A DNA stretch of 64,000 nt from Ecdyonurus torrentis (GCA_949318235.1 OX439133.1:22968101-23032100); one strand, 5' to 3'. Counted from the first letter of the stretch, positions 1 to 11,236 are shown. Made by a program: numbers and translations. Notes: generated by a model from the sequence alone, not told the origin.

Positions 1-179
1 TATGGATTATCTTATATTGACTAGAATTATTGTTTTTAAGGTAAATTATTTTTTAAAGTAATTATTTGTAATATAAAATTGTATATTTTTAACTTATCCA
101 CATGTTGCCCCATTTGACTGTTTTTACTTTTTATTTATTTTGAAAGTTTCATTTTTAACAATTTAAACAAATATATCAT

Positions 180-575
180 TGGTTAGCACTAATTGAGCAC
201 TAAATGATGGTCCAGTGTGAATTTGTGTTTTTACAGTATTTCGAATTGTCGGTGCTGAGATGAAATCAAGTTGGCACCAACAAATTTTTTTTTAAGTCTA
301 GTAATTTTTGGCTATGGATTTTCTTTTCGTGCTTATCATTTTTGGGCAGCACTAATTGAGCACTAAATGCTGGTATTAGTGCATTTCAAGTTTTTAATTT
401 TTTTTTGCTATGTTGGTGCCAACCTGACATCAAGTTGGCACCGACATGGTTTTTTCACTATAACTTTTTTAATTCATCAGCACTAATTGTATCCTTCGGG
501 CACTAATTAGCACTAATTGAGCACTAAATCGTCAGCAAGTTTCGTTGCGTTCGGAGATTTTGTCGGTGCCAACTT
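180..575. repeat. Diverged ~160-bp tandem repeat, about 3 units
   Basis: The motif GCACTAATTGAGCACTAAAT recurs near 185, 349 and 509, so the period is about 160-164 bp. Each unit also carries GTTGGCACC or its complement GGTGCCAAC (near 270, 413, 435 and 560). The order 'starting AGCACTAA... CAGCAAGTTTCGTT... GTCGGTGCCAACTTGA' parallels that of the satellite at 1.8-3.2 kb (AGTATTAA... AGCAAGTTTCATT... GTCGGCCAACTTGA). I infer that the two arrays are diverged relatives. No coding potential is seen. Confidence 0.7.
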
Positions 576-599
576 GAATCACATGAAAAAGTATCAAAA

Positions 600-1785
600 T
601 AAAGAGCAAAAATTAAATTTGCTAATAAATATTTCCTGTATTATTTAATTAAATCTTTTTCTTGTATAACCTCTTCAGTCCCCGTATATTTTAACCACAT
701 TTTTGTGTGGCTCTCAGAATGAAAAAAAAATGGCTTTCTTTTGTTAAAAAGATTTTTTAACATTTGCAGACCCCCTCATCACTGTAGATGGCTATAAAAA
801 AGCTTTAAAAATCGCACACTTGCCTTATATTAAAATATATATATAATTTTTTTTTTCATAGTTATTTAAAAGGAAACGTATAAAATCTCTGAACTTTTGC
901 TTGCAAAAATTAAATTTTTACTCTAATAATAATTGTTGTAATTATTCTGAATTTTTATGTTACACATTTTACTATATTTTCAGTTTAAAATATTTTTGTT
1001 TTGCTATAAAATAGAAAAACAATCTTGTTTGATAATTTAAAATAAATAAACTTGCCATTAATTAATGCTTGGTATATTTTTTTCTTCTACAAAATTTTCA
1101 TTCAGTTCAATTATTATTATTATAATTTTTTTAATGTTTATTTTAATTAAAAAATGACTTTAACTCTTGAAGAAATAACTCTTTACTATTTTATACTCAT
1201 TTTATTTATGAGTATGAGTAATTTAAAAAAAAAATTAAACCTTTTATATAGAACTAAATTTTGGTGACATACGTAGAACATTTTTTTAATTTTATTTTAA
1301 AGGTAATGGCTGAATTGACAAGAATCCACTTCTGCACGAAAAACTTTTTCTTCTTCTTTTTTTTTTCTTTTCTTTACTAACTTTGTTATCTTTGCAGCAA
1401 AAATTCTCGATTTAGTGGTAGAAATTATAGCTCTAATTAAGCACTAATTTTTAACAATGTTTCGTTTATTAGGATGAAAAGGCCATGCTGTAGTGAATTA
1501 CATGTAAAAATGTTTAGTTTTAAAAATCTAAAAGTTTCGAAATAATCCAGAACATATAATACAAAAAATATATTGTAGACTGTTTCTATGTATGGTAGTT
1601 AATCACAATAATCATTAAACCATTTTGATCGATTTGATGAAAGAACGACAATAAACTGTAGACAAAATGAAGCATCAATAATAAGTATGGAAGCTTTTCT
1701 TTTTCTTTCTTTTCCTTCTTCTAGTTCTTCTGTTTTTTTTTTTTTTTTTTTTTTTTCATTGATTTATTTTAAAATTATTAAAGTA
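600..1785. other. AT-rich stretch without recognisable gene
   Basis: This stretch is AT-rich with pyrimidine runs (around 1350, and a T-run at about 1731-1756). A single GCACTAATTTTTAACAATG at about 1440 may be a stray piece of the array at 180-575. I see no splice-bounded open frame, RNA gene or transposon ends. Confidence 0.5.
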
Positions 1786-1789
1786 TTTG

Positions 1790-3180
1790 TAAGGTTCTAC
1801 TTAGCCGATGCCACTGAATTTTTACCTGCAGTTAGTATTGTTTAAATACTAAATCTGGAGCGAGTTTTATTTGTGTCGGCCACATAGAAACATTAAAATT
1901 AATAATAGTATATTTTGTGTCGGCTAACTTGAGGCTTCCACAGCTGACACAATTGTGTATGATTAATTTCTAGTTTTTTACTGAGGTGAAATAACTGAAA
2001 TTTTGCCATAATTTAGTATTAAGGTAATACTAAAACTGGAGCAAGTTTCATTTGTGTCGGCTCAGTAGAAACAATTAAATTCAAAATTATAAGTTTGTGT
2101 CGGCCAACTTGAGGGTCTCACAGCCGACACAATTTACTTTTGTTATTTACTAATTTTCTACTTAGCCGAATCAATTGAAAATTTACTACAATTTAGTATT
2201 AAGTTAATACTAAATCTGGAGTAAGTTTCATTTGTGTCGGCCCATCATAAATAATTTAATTAAAAATTATAAGTTTTGTGTCGGCTAACTTGAGGCTTCC
2301 ACAGCCGACACAATTTAGTTGTGTTATTTACTAATTTTCTACTTAGCCGAATCAATTGAAATTTTGCTACAATTCAGTATTAAGTTAATACTAAATCTGT
2401 AGCAAGTTTCATTTGTGTCGGCTCAGTAGAAACAATTAAATTCAAAATTATAAGTTTGTGTCGGCCAACTTGAGGGTCTCACAGCCGACACAATTTAGTT
2501 TTGTTATTTACTAATTTTCTACTTAGCCGAATCAATTGAAAATTTACTACAATTTAGTATTAAGTTAATACTAAATCTGGAGTAAGTTTCATTTGTGTCG
2601 GCCCATCATAAATAATTTAATTAAAAATTATAAGTTTCGTGTCGGCTAACTTGAGGCTTCCACAGCCGACACAATTTAGTTTTGTTATTTACTAATTTTC
2701 TACTTAGCCGAATCAATTGAAATTTTGCTACAATTTAGTATTAAGTTAATACTAAATCTGTAGCAAGTTTCATTTGTGTCGGCTCAGTAGAAAATATAAA
2801 ATTTAAAATTATAAGTTTGTGTCGGCCAACTTAAGGGTCTCACAGCCGACACAATTTAGTTTTGTTATTTACTAATTTTCTACTTAGCCGAATCAATTGA
2901 AATTTTGCTACAATTCAGTATTAAGTTAATACTAAATCTGGAGTAAGTTTCATTTGTGTCGGCTCAATAGAAATAATTTATTTAAAAATTATAAGTTTTG
3001 TGTCGGCTAACTTGAGGCCTCCACAGCCGACACAATTTTGTATAATTAATTACTAATTTTCTAATGAGCCGACGTTACTGATATTTTGCAACAATTTAGT
3101 ATTAAGTTAATACTAAATCTGTAGCAAGTTTGATTTGTGTCGGCTGATTAGAATATTTTTAATTGTAATAAAACTGTTTT
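1790..3180. repeat. 180/181-bp satellite array with alternating unit types
   Basis: AGC(C/T)GACAC occurs at about 1943, 2122, 2303, 2483, 2664, 2844 and 3025, giving spacings of 179-181 bp and seven units. Two unit types alternate strictly. One reads CGGCTAACTTGAGGCTTCCAC and the other CGGCCAACTTGAGGGTCTCAC before the shared AGCCGACAC, so the higher-order period is about 361 bp. Each unit has inner inverted motifs (GTGTCGGC...GCCGACAC) and a short palindrome TAGTATTAAGTTAATACTA. The array ends where the foldback at 3189 begins. A lone GTGTCGGCTAACTTGAGG follows the foldback's far end at 7067-7084. Confidence 0.9.
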
Positions 3181-3188
3181 GTGTCGGT

Positions 3189-3900
3189 TAAACTTATTTT
3201 TGCAGACTCGTAAAAACCGCTTTGCGCATGCGCAACTAAATACAAACGCGGTAATACTGAATTTTGAAGGATATTTTTGGTGGATTGAAGTATTTGGTCA
3301 CTTTTATTATTATTATATTAATTAGTTTGTTTGTTTATTGTTTTACTTTTTTCAATTTACATTGAAAACTTTTCTTTATTTTGTTACTATCTTCAATAGC
3401 ACCAGCAGAGCATACCGCACGCAAAATAAAATTATTTACACTTTGACATTTTTTCATTTACTTATTGCATGGAGTTTTATATTATTACTATACTTTTTTT
3501 TTCTTTTTACAATTTTTCAATTTCACTAAAAAATTCCTCAGATTTTTCGGCTTAAATTTTTAATAAAGTCTGTACACCGAAATTAAAGGGGAAAAAAAAC
3601 TAATTTTATAGCAATTTTATATAAAAAAGATTAAACTATAATAATATCTTTAAATATACACATTTTTATTCAAATCAAATTATAAGTTTATAACTCTTCA
3701 AACATAACTGATTTATACGACTTGGATATTAGACTCATCTTGCCACAAATTTTTACACGTAATTTGGGTTTTCAAGTTGTAAAAAAAAAAAAAAAAACTG
3801 CAGTACGCTTTTGTTAGATTTTTTTTTTTAATTACTCAAAATAATTTTTATGTTTTACGCATTCTTTTCGATCAAAGTACATGTATATAAATATAAATAC
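3189..3900 (+). repeat. Left arm of a 3.85-kb foldback element
   Basis: Starting at AAACTTATTTTTGCAG, this segment is matched in reverse complement by about 6303-7037. Shared landmarks are CGCTTTGCGCATGCGCAAC, GTATTTGGTCACTTTTATTA and a poly-A run after GGTTTTCAAGTTGT. The match is very close near the outer end and more diverged inward of the poly-A run (about 3797). The open frame at 3338-3529 and its mirror at 6687-6956 are just this repeat read twice. They are low-complexity Phe/Leu/Tyr-rich and I do not call them genes. Confidence 0.85.
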
Positions 3901-4783
3901 ATATATTTAGATGAGAAATAAAATTGAAAATCAGATTTATGTATTTATGTAGATAAATCAGTAACCCCGAGAGTTTGCGTAGTGAAATTTCATTAATTTA
4001 TACTTAAAATCGTGCAGTCTTATATATACAGTATATCTTGCTTAAATAATTTTACGTATAAGATATGGTAAGATCAAATATTTAATCCTCGCAAGAATGA
4101 CATTGTGCAAACAAAAAATACTAATCCTGCGTTCGAATGAGGATGGCTAATATATTTTTGCGGTTAATTTTATGCATTATTTAAAACAGAATGTATTGTA
4201 CTAATTATCATGATTCGATACATTTATGTGAATTTCTAATTATTGGCATTAAGTATTTTTCATTAATTTATGAAAGACGCTAAAGATTGAGGCTGGAACT
4301 TTTCATCTGTCCGAATGCATAGCTGCTGGAGCATATGACGTCATTTTGAAACTTTCAAAAAAGTTAATTCAAAATATACTTAATGAACTCTCAAATATAA
4401 GATTGATTCAAGACAATAATATATTTTTATACATATATGCGTATATTATTTTACACGAAATAAACCTTGACGAAAAGAAGGAAACTTCTTACGTGAGTTA
4501 AAAAAAGTTGCACAACAAATTAATTAAGATATTATTTTGATGCAAGATGCATATTTTAAATTTTGCTTGATATGAAACCTTGGGCAAAATTTTTTGTTCT
4601 TATACACAAGATTGTATTTTGTATACAAAAGACACATTTTCCTCGCGCAATAAAAATTATAGTCATTAAAATATGTTTTTATCTTGTACTTAAATAAATT
4701 AAAGCATTCTTTAGTAATCTTGCAAGATCTTAATTGTACAAGATTTTGAATAGGAACGTGAATTTTTTTAACCCCCACTTTTT
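3900..4783. other. Foldback loop, AT-rich, no gene recognised
   Basis: This is AT-rich sequence between the left arm and the hairpin MITE. It contains one TGACGTCATTTT at about 4337. The minus-strand open frame at 4524-4778 is Lys/Asn/Tyr-rich with no family resemblance and is probably chance. Confidence 0.45.
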
Positions 4784-5174
4784 ATGAAATTTTTGAAAAG
4801 AGCGTTAAAAATTTTTGAGGTGATATTTTTTCTTAGAACGATTGGAGTATGGGAAGTATTTTTAATTAATTTTTGAAAAGTTACCTAAAAAGCATGTGAC
4901 GTCATCAATCGGGCATTTATTTCGGAAGGTATGGACCATACGTAGAAGGTTCAGTAGCCAGTTTTTTGAAATCATGAGGACGTGCTGATGTCATTAAACT
5001 GGTTACTGAACCTCTGGAACAATTAGTATTTGCCGAGAATAAAGTGGACTGACGACGTCACAGGCTTTCTGGGCCGATTTTCAAAAAATAAATAAAAATA
5101 CTTTGCATGCTCCAATCCCCTCCTAAGAAAATATAGCGCCTCAAAATGTTTTAAGCTCTTTCCAAAAATATCAT
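4784..5174. mobile_element. Hairpin MITE, ~390 bp
   Basis: Left sequence ATGAAATTTTTGAAAAGAGC, then TTTTTGAGG, CTTAG and GATTGGAGTATG, returns as reverse complement on the right (CATGCTCCAATC, CTAAG, CCTCAAAA, GCTCTTTCCAAAAATATCAT). The two halves pair over roughly 190 bp, meeting near 4980 (GAAATCATGAGGACGTGCTG / GATGTCATTAAAC). TGACGTCATC and TGACGACGTCAC occur in the two halves. There is no coding sequence. It is non-autonomous and I could not fix a target duplication. Confidence 0.75.
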
Positions 5175-5529
5175 ACACTCAACAAAAAAAATGTCGATTC
5201 ACCTTTCTCATTCGAATAAATTTCATTTTAATACCATAATTTTTAATTTTGATAAGTTCATAATTTATTTGTGATAAAAAACAATAAAATTTTAATATTT
5301 AAATTTAAATATATTTTGCTTCAAAACTTCTCCGTTTTAATATTGATACCTCTTTTAATAATAATGTTGATATCGATGTACATATTCTATATGTACACAT
5401 AAAATTCTTACAGAAGATTTAAATTAAAATATAAAAAGCAAAAAGTGTCATATTTTATTATACTGACTATGGGGTAACTGATTTATCTATATATTAATCT
5501 TTTTTTTTTACTCTCATATTTTAATTATG

Positions 5530-6302
5530 CAAGGTGTTTATTTAAATTTTTACTTTTTCAGAGGCGTTTTTTAATATGAAGTTTATTGACAAATTCGACT
5601 TTTTATACATCGAATTAAAGCTTAAGTTTTGACATTTTGTTTTCTGTTTTTAAAAATGTGATTTGTCGATTTTTCTTTTGACTAGATGCAAAACAATACG
5701 AAGAGCGATTTTTTCGAAAAACAGACGTTAGCAAACAACGTTTTCCTAAAAAACAAAAAAACACATTAAAATTTTTTTTCGTAGTTAAAAGTGATGATAA
5801 GCAAATGACATTAAGGTTTCTCCATGTGGGAACCATTTGTTGCACGGCAGTTGTCAAGTCAAAACTGCAAATCGAGCCATACGCATTGCGGAGCATCTAA
5901 GCCGTGATGGACTCGGTAGAATCAGTAATCCTGATAGTGTCGCTTCAACTCTGGGATATCTTGCACTGGAGTCTTAAAAACGTTGTCTTTGACGTCCCAC
6001 AAGAAAAAAATCATGTGGGGTGAGGTCTGCTGATCTTGGTGCCCAAGCTGTGGGTCCATCTCGGCCAATCCAGCCTTTGTTTACATTGAAATCTGGCGCA
6101 ATCGAGAGTTTTTTTCTTCAAAAATGAACTCTTACGCCACTTACTGATTAAAATGAAAACCACGTGACATAACTCTTTTTGCAAACATTTTTAAAAATGT
6201 CAAAATTTGTGCTTTAATTTGATCTATAACAAGTTCCAATTGTAAAAAAATTTCATAGTGAAATCAGCCTCTAAAATAGTAAAAATTTAAAAAAACACCC
6301 TG
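5530..6302 (-). mobile_element. Deleted mariner-like element
   Basis: Terminal inverted repeats of about 50 bp are visible. The left end reads CAAGGTGTTTATTTAAATTT, then TTTTTCAGAGGC. The reverse complement of the right end reads CAGGGTGTTTTTTTAAATTT, then CTATTTTAGAGGC. A TA follows the right terminus, as expected for Tc1/mariner insertion. The left TA is not clean (ATG precedes). At 773 bp it is shorter than intact mariners (about 1.3 kb) and keeps only the C-terminal transposase region. It abuts the inner limit of the foldback's right arm. Confidence 0.8.
5811..6118 (-). pseudogene. Mariner-like transposase, C-terminal fragment, frameshifted
   Basis: Read on the minus strand from about 6118, one frame gives PDFNVNKGWIGRDGP, then TAWAPRSADLTPHDFF. 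A 1-base slip in a T-run then shifts the frame to LWDVKDNVFKTPVQDIPELKR. Later frames give TIRITDSTESITA, MLRNA and finally CRATNGSHMEKP followed by a stop at 5811-5813. In Tc1/mariner DDE/D transposases the block [W]-P-x-S-x-D-L-T-P-x-D-[FY]-F holds the third catalytic acid, here the Asp of SADLTPHD. Such proteins commonly end with a '...CR.TNG.H.E' tail. The N-terminal DNA-binding domain and the first two catalytic acids are absent. At least two or three frameshifts plus an in-frame stop make it inactive. It is the only protein family I can recognise in the window. Confidence 0.85.
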
Positions 6303-6397
6303 TATATTTATATACATACTTTGATCCAAAAAAATATGTAAAACATAAAAATAATTTTGGGTAAATTTAAAAAAATTCTAAATGCTCGTACTGTACG

Positions 6398-6439
<42 letters not shown>

Positions 6440-7037
6440 CTTGAAAAACCAAATTACGTATAAAAATTTGTGGCAAGATGAGTCTAATATCCAAGTCGTA
6501 TAAATCAGTTATGTTTGAAGAGTTATAAACTTATAATTTGATTTGAATAAAAATGTGTACATTTAAAGATATTATTATAGTTTAATCGTTTTTATATAAA
6601 ATTGCTATAAAATTAGTTTTTTTTCCCCTTTAATTTCGGTGTACAGACTTTATTAAAAATTTAAGCCGAAAAATCTGAGGAACTTTTTAGTGAAATTTAA
6701 AAATTGTAAAAAGAAAAAAAAAGTATAGTAATAATATAAAACTCCATGCAATAAGTAAATGAAAAAATGTCAAAGTGTAAATAATTTTATTTTGCGTGCT
6801 GTATGCTCTGCTGGTGCTATTGAAGATAGTAACAAAATAAAGAAAAGTTTTCAATGTAAATTGTAAAAAGTAAAACAATAAACAAACAAACAAACTAATT
6901 AATATAATAATAATAAAAGTGACCAAATACTTCAATCCACCAAAAATATCCTTCAAAATTCAGTATTACCGCGTTTGTATTTAGTTGCGCATGCGCAAAG
7001 CGGTTTTTACGAGTCTCTGCAAAAATAAGTTTTCTGC
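6303..7037 (-). repeat. Right arm of the 3.85-kb foldback element
   Basis: Reverse complement of 3189-3900. The outer end reads GTTGCGCATGCGCAAAGCGG, then GAGTCTCTGCAAAAATAAGTTT, with a small TC insertion relative to the left arm. The T-run at about 6408-6435 mirrors the A-run at 3781-3797. Beyond 7037 the sequence GCGCCGACCG... leads into a remnant satellite motif at 7067-7084. Confidence 0.85.
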
Positions 7038-7084
7038 GCCGACCGTCTCGTATATTCGGCTGGGGTGTGTCGGCTAACTTGAGG

Positions 7085-7880
7085 TACGTCTCAATCTCAA
7101 CTTCTATTAATCTCTTTCAAGCAATATTTATCACTTTATCGGTGGTAAATAAAATTAAGACCAATGCAAAGTGTTACTACAAATGATTTCAATTTCTTTG
7201 ATGCATACACTCTACAGCATAATATATTTTATTTATAAAACAATTATTATTATTAAATAAAATAATTTAATAAAAAGAAACAAAAGTTATAAATATAATG
7301 TATTCATTAAAAATTAACAATAATTATTAAAAATAATAAGTTTAAGTAACAAATAAAATATATATTTATAAACTGTTTCATAACTAGAAAAAATATATTA
7401 TTTTATAAAGAAAATTATTGGTTAAGTACTACTTAGAAATGAATTTTTTAAGGTATATTTGCATAGTTCACTTATCACTGTATAATTATACTCGTATGCA
7501 TATTATGATTTATGACAAATATGCAAATTAATTAGCAAATTAAAAGTTTGAAATTAATGCAGTAAATCAAACGGTGACATTTTAAATAATTTCCTTTATT
7601 TATTATTATTTTTAAAGGATTACCATGAGTAATCAATACTATGCAATTAAATAGCTACTGATTGACAAATGCTGTAATCAGAGAATTTCTACCGTTTTTT
7701 TCACGTTTTGCTTTTATCGTTTTTGTTCGTTAGTTTTATATTTTTTTATTGTTAAATAATTTTATTTCAGGCAGGTAAAACTGAAACAGTAACGTCTCTA
7801 ATGACAAATCTAATTATTTATCTTCAAACAAAATACGTCACACATAATTATACATAAGTAACAACTTACCTGTTAAAACT
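7085..7880. other. AT-rich, nothing recognised
   Basis: This is mostly A/T with simple ATT/AAT runs. No open frame, transposon ends or RNA gene is apparent. Confidence 0.5.
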
Positions 7881-7882
7881 AT

Positions 7883-8190
7883 ATAGGGTGTATGCGCATG
7901 ATGTCATATTTAATATTTTTGTAGGCCATACTGGAGTAGTGAATAACGTTGCTTAGCATAGGACAAACTTTGTTTTTAGATATTTGCATTGAGAAAGCGG
8001 TTAATTTATTCTTATTATAGTTTTTCTCACATACATGAGATACTAATTCAACGTATTAACAGCATCAATGCTCTTAAAAATATTGCTTTGTATTTTTAAA
8101 CAGGCTAAATGAGTTATTTTTCTATGCGGCACATGGTATTGAGTGTTCCGACATGGCGTCGACTTTAACATGAATGCATATACCCCCCAT
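7883..8190 (+). mobile_element. MITE family D (ATAGGGTGTATGC ends), full copy
   Basis: It begins TATAGGGTGTATGCGCATGA, then TGTCATATTTAAT, and ends CATGGCGTCGACTTTAACATG followed by GCATATACCCCCCAT. Other copies are at 18,935-19,291 and, in the opposite orientation, 55,385-55,689. The shared interior is CATACTGGAGTA, GCTTAGCATAGGACAA, GAGATACTAATT and ATTGCTTTGT. Ends in TATAG...CTATA suggest a TA target, as in Tc1/mariner-type MITEs; this is inference. It carries no protein. Confidence 0.8.
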
Positions 8191-8871
8191 AGCTGATGTA
8201 AGGATAGTAATTTACATACCCATATGTATACAATAGTAAAAAAAAAAATAATAACGTAAAACTTGTAACATATAAAATTTCTGATGAAAAATAATTCAAA
8301 CTAAATAAAGAAACACTTTATTTTACTTTAACCTTATTTATTTAGTTTTTGTTCACAGGCTATATCGTAACATACCTAAAAATAAACATTGATTCTCCAG
8401 CCTCATTGATTTCTAATTTATTTGTTATTATTTCTAATTGTCAGTTATGACGTCACAGCCAGCCTGTTGTCTGATACACGTTGTAAAATAATATCGGGAA
8501 TTTTTAAGTCAACGTGTGTGTAAGCTGTTTGGAAAAAATAATTTTAGCTTTAATTTTGTTTAAAATTATTTGGATAAAAATTATCGCTAATATTTGAATT
8601 TTCATCGTTACATGTTTTCTTCTAAAAGTAGAATTTTATACTTTCTTGCACCCTTTCCATCAATCAAACATTTACTAATGTTTATTTGTCAATCACAATG
8701 TAACCATTTATATAATATATTTCTTGTTATGTATGTATGCGATATATATGGTGGAAATAAATATAACTTAAATATTGGCTCGTGTGTTTGTCAATACAAA
8801 ATTTTAATAAATTTTAAACATCTTTTTGTATCTTATATTTGTTGAACATTCAGGTTGTATGATATATAAAA
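8191..8871. other. AT-rich stretch, nothing firm
   Basis: A TGACGTCACAG motif lies at about 8449. An open frame at 8594-8845 (+) is hydrophobic and AT-driven with no family resemblance. If the minus-strand exon proposed at 8907-8952 were real, this would be its 3' untranslated side. Confidence 0.35.
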
Positions 8872-8906
8872 CTGTTTACTGACTATATGAAAGCCTCTTT
8901 AAATGG

Positions 8907-8952
8907 TCAGATGAAATCTCCACAGAATTCAGCGTTGATGTGGTGCTGCGCT
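8907..8952 (-). CDS. Very tentative terminal exon
   Basis: On the minus strand, TTAATTATTTAG precedes AGCGCAGCACCACATCAACG. In the phase left open by the exon proposed at 13,430-13,505 it reads AQHHINAEFCGDFI followed by TGA at 8907-8909. Another frame is open slightly further, to a TAA near 8880. The segment matches none of the repeats I recognised here. I know no family for it. The acceptor is T-rich but ordinary, and 46 coding bases cannot support a gene. Confidence 0.12.
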
Positions 8953-9144
8953 CTAAATAATTAACAGATGCAAATTTATAAAAATTATTGCAATAATTAA
9001 AGTAATAAAATAGAATTTGTTATCAACAATAAAAATTATAATAAAGTATAATATCAAATTAAGCACTAATTTTTTATGTACAAAAATTATTACCTATAAA
9101 TTTACAATTATAACTGCAACAATTTTTTTCAATAAAAATATATT

Positions 9145-9484
9145 TTAAAGGTATAGACAACATGCATACATAAGCATTTATATCACAAAACACTTGATAA
9201 AACTTACATAAATAATGTTTATTGGTCTCAAAACCCAACTGTAGCGCCGTAGCAATGATCAGAAAATTTTGATTTATGCAACCCGCATAACGTTTTCATA
9301 CTAATTTATGCATGTTTCTGACGTCATAAACAGATAAATTCACGCAAATTGCATACTTTAGTTTTTTCACGCTCTCTTGAATGGCCACATTTACATTTAG
9401 TAAAAATTATCAGTTATGTAGATCCCATTTTGTGTTTAATGATTAAAAAGAACGTGTGGTGTTTCATGTTGTCTATGCCTTTAA
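9145..9484. mobile_element. TTAA MITE family B, full copy
   Basis: TTAAAGGTATAGACAACATG at the left and GTCTATGCCTTTAA at the right form terminal inverted repeats, with TTAA at both ends. TTAA targets are typical of piggyBac-type transposons. The core reads GTAGCGCCGTAGCAATGATC, CAACCCGCATAACG and TGACGTCATAAAC. Sister copies are at 14,312-14,639 (inverted), 20,868-21,205, about 55,735-55,988 and about 60,605-62,288 (split). No coding capacity. Confidence 0.85.
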
Positions 9485-10338
9485 CTATAAAAGTTTTGTA
9501 TTATTATTGTTGGCTACACATCAAAGGTAACAACTACCTGGTTCAGATCTAATTGTTGTCAAGTCCTAATTGTTGGCAATTGTGTTATAGAAAACGTAAA
9601 GAAATATTTTCCCCTGAACCACTAAATCTGAATCTTATCTGAATCTGAAGAATAATCCTGAAGCTTGACAATTATGATACGCAAGGTAAAATATTGGGCT
9701 AAATGTAGACATCAAGAATGATCTTAACTCAAATTTCTCAAAGTGGCAACTATTATCAATTAATTTTTTTCACTTAAATATAACGTAATACACCATGAGC
9801 TTGTGCAGCAGTTGGGTCTCAAACATAGAATTAACATTTCAAGACCCATGACTATTACTTACAGAAGACTTTGTTTCTTATTAGCGTGGGGTCTAATGCT
9901 ATGGAAGTAAATTAACAGAAATTCATGTTTAAAAATGTGGTATCCTAACCAACCTAGCAATATTTTTATCGCATATTAATACAACATATTACATACTGTA
10001 TTTACTTATCTACTCTGAAAAAATAATAATAATAATAACAATAATAAAAATCTTTACGTATAATCACGTATAATCAAATGTGTCAGAGGACCATGTAAGT
10101 GAGTGTGTACCTTTAGTGGCCTCTGAATAAAAACCATTGTTTACTATTCATCATGTTGTTAACTATTAACTCAATGATCTATGACGAAATAAATATTAAT
10201 ATTTTAAGTGTGCCCTACACCAACCTCTACCAGTTTGAATGTCAAGCTAAAATGCACAACTTGTCTATTGACGTACAATCAAAGTATATTTCGTACAGGA
10301 AATCTCTAAACATTTTGTACGTTGTGAGCATAGACATT
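9485..10338. other. AT-rich stretch before minisatellite
   Basis: I see no gene or transposon ends. The open frame at 9349-9552 lies mostly inside the MITE at 9145-9484 and is not a gene. Confidence 0.45.
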
Positions 10339-10616
10339 AGTTTTCCTAGTGTACATTCTTGTCATACACTACACTTCAGTTTTCCTAGTGTACATTCTTG
10401 TCATACACTACACTTCAGTTTTCCTAGTGTACATTCTTGTCATACACTACACTTCAGTTTTCCTAGTGTACATTCTTGTCATACACTACACTTCAGTTTT
10501 CCTAGTGTACATACTTGTCATACACTACACTTCAGTTTTCCTAGTGTACATACTTGTCATACACTACACTTCAGTTTTCCTAGTGTACATTCTTGTCATA
10601 CACTACACTTCAGTTT
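10339..10616. repeat. 39-bp minisatellite, 7 copies
   Basis: The unit contains TTTTCCTAGTGTACATTCTT and GTCATACACTACACTTCAG. Seven near-identical units start at 10,339. Units 5 and 6 share an A for T (CATACTTG), which suggests local duplication of a variant unit. Because 39 is divisible by 3 and no stop falls in two frames, open frames of 183 and 91 codons cross it (repeats SFPSVHSCHTLHF and VFLVYILVIHYTS). The flanking codons look random, so I treat these as a by-product. Confidence 0.95.
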
Positions 10617-11236
10617 TACATTGATGTTCATACATTTATTACAATTTGCAAGTTTAACCACTCAAAGTTTTTGTTTGATGTTTATATCTTGTAGTCACAG
10701 CTAAAACATTTCAGTCCAGTTAATCTTAAATATACGTCAAATATCAAGTAAGTCTAATTGCAAAGTGAGATTTCCTTTTTTTAGGGTTAAAATTAATTGT
10801 TAACATAATCTATTATTAATTTGTTGTAGTTTTTAAGTTTAAGTTTTTTACTCTTGGCTAGAATTTTTACACATGTGTATATAATTTTTTTTTACTTAAT
10901 TTTATTACATTATTTTTAATATTAAATATTTTAATTTGTTTATTTTTAATAAAAATAATAATTGTCACATTATTTTGTAATTAATGATTATTATATATTT
11001 TAAAAAATTAAAAATTACAATATAATATTAAAAATATTTTTATAAATAAAAGTACCAAACTGACTAAGAAATAATTTTAAATAGAATAATAATCTGCGTT
11101 AGCAAATAAATGTAAAGACAATATTAATTTAAACTTGTAACTAAAGAGCCACAATGATAAAATTTTAATGGTATGTTGTAGGTCAATTTAAATAGTCATT
11201 TATTAAAATAATATATTACTGTTATTATTGGCAAAT
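10617..11236. other. AT-rich stretch, nothing recognised
   Basis: Low-complexity A/T sequence with AATAAT/TTATTT runs. No transposon ends or coding segments are visible. Confidence 0.45.

Noticed and set aside
10339..10616. Regular repeats considered as a CRISPR array
   Set aside because: Units are head-to-tail with no unique spacers, and the genome is eukaryotic.
10153..10704. 183-codon open frame, the longest in the window
   Set aside because: Half of it is the 39-bp minisatellite. The rest looks like random AT-rich translation, with no domain, splice support or signal peptide.
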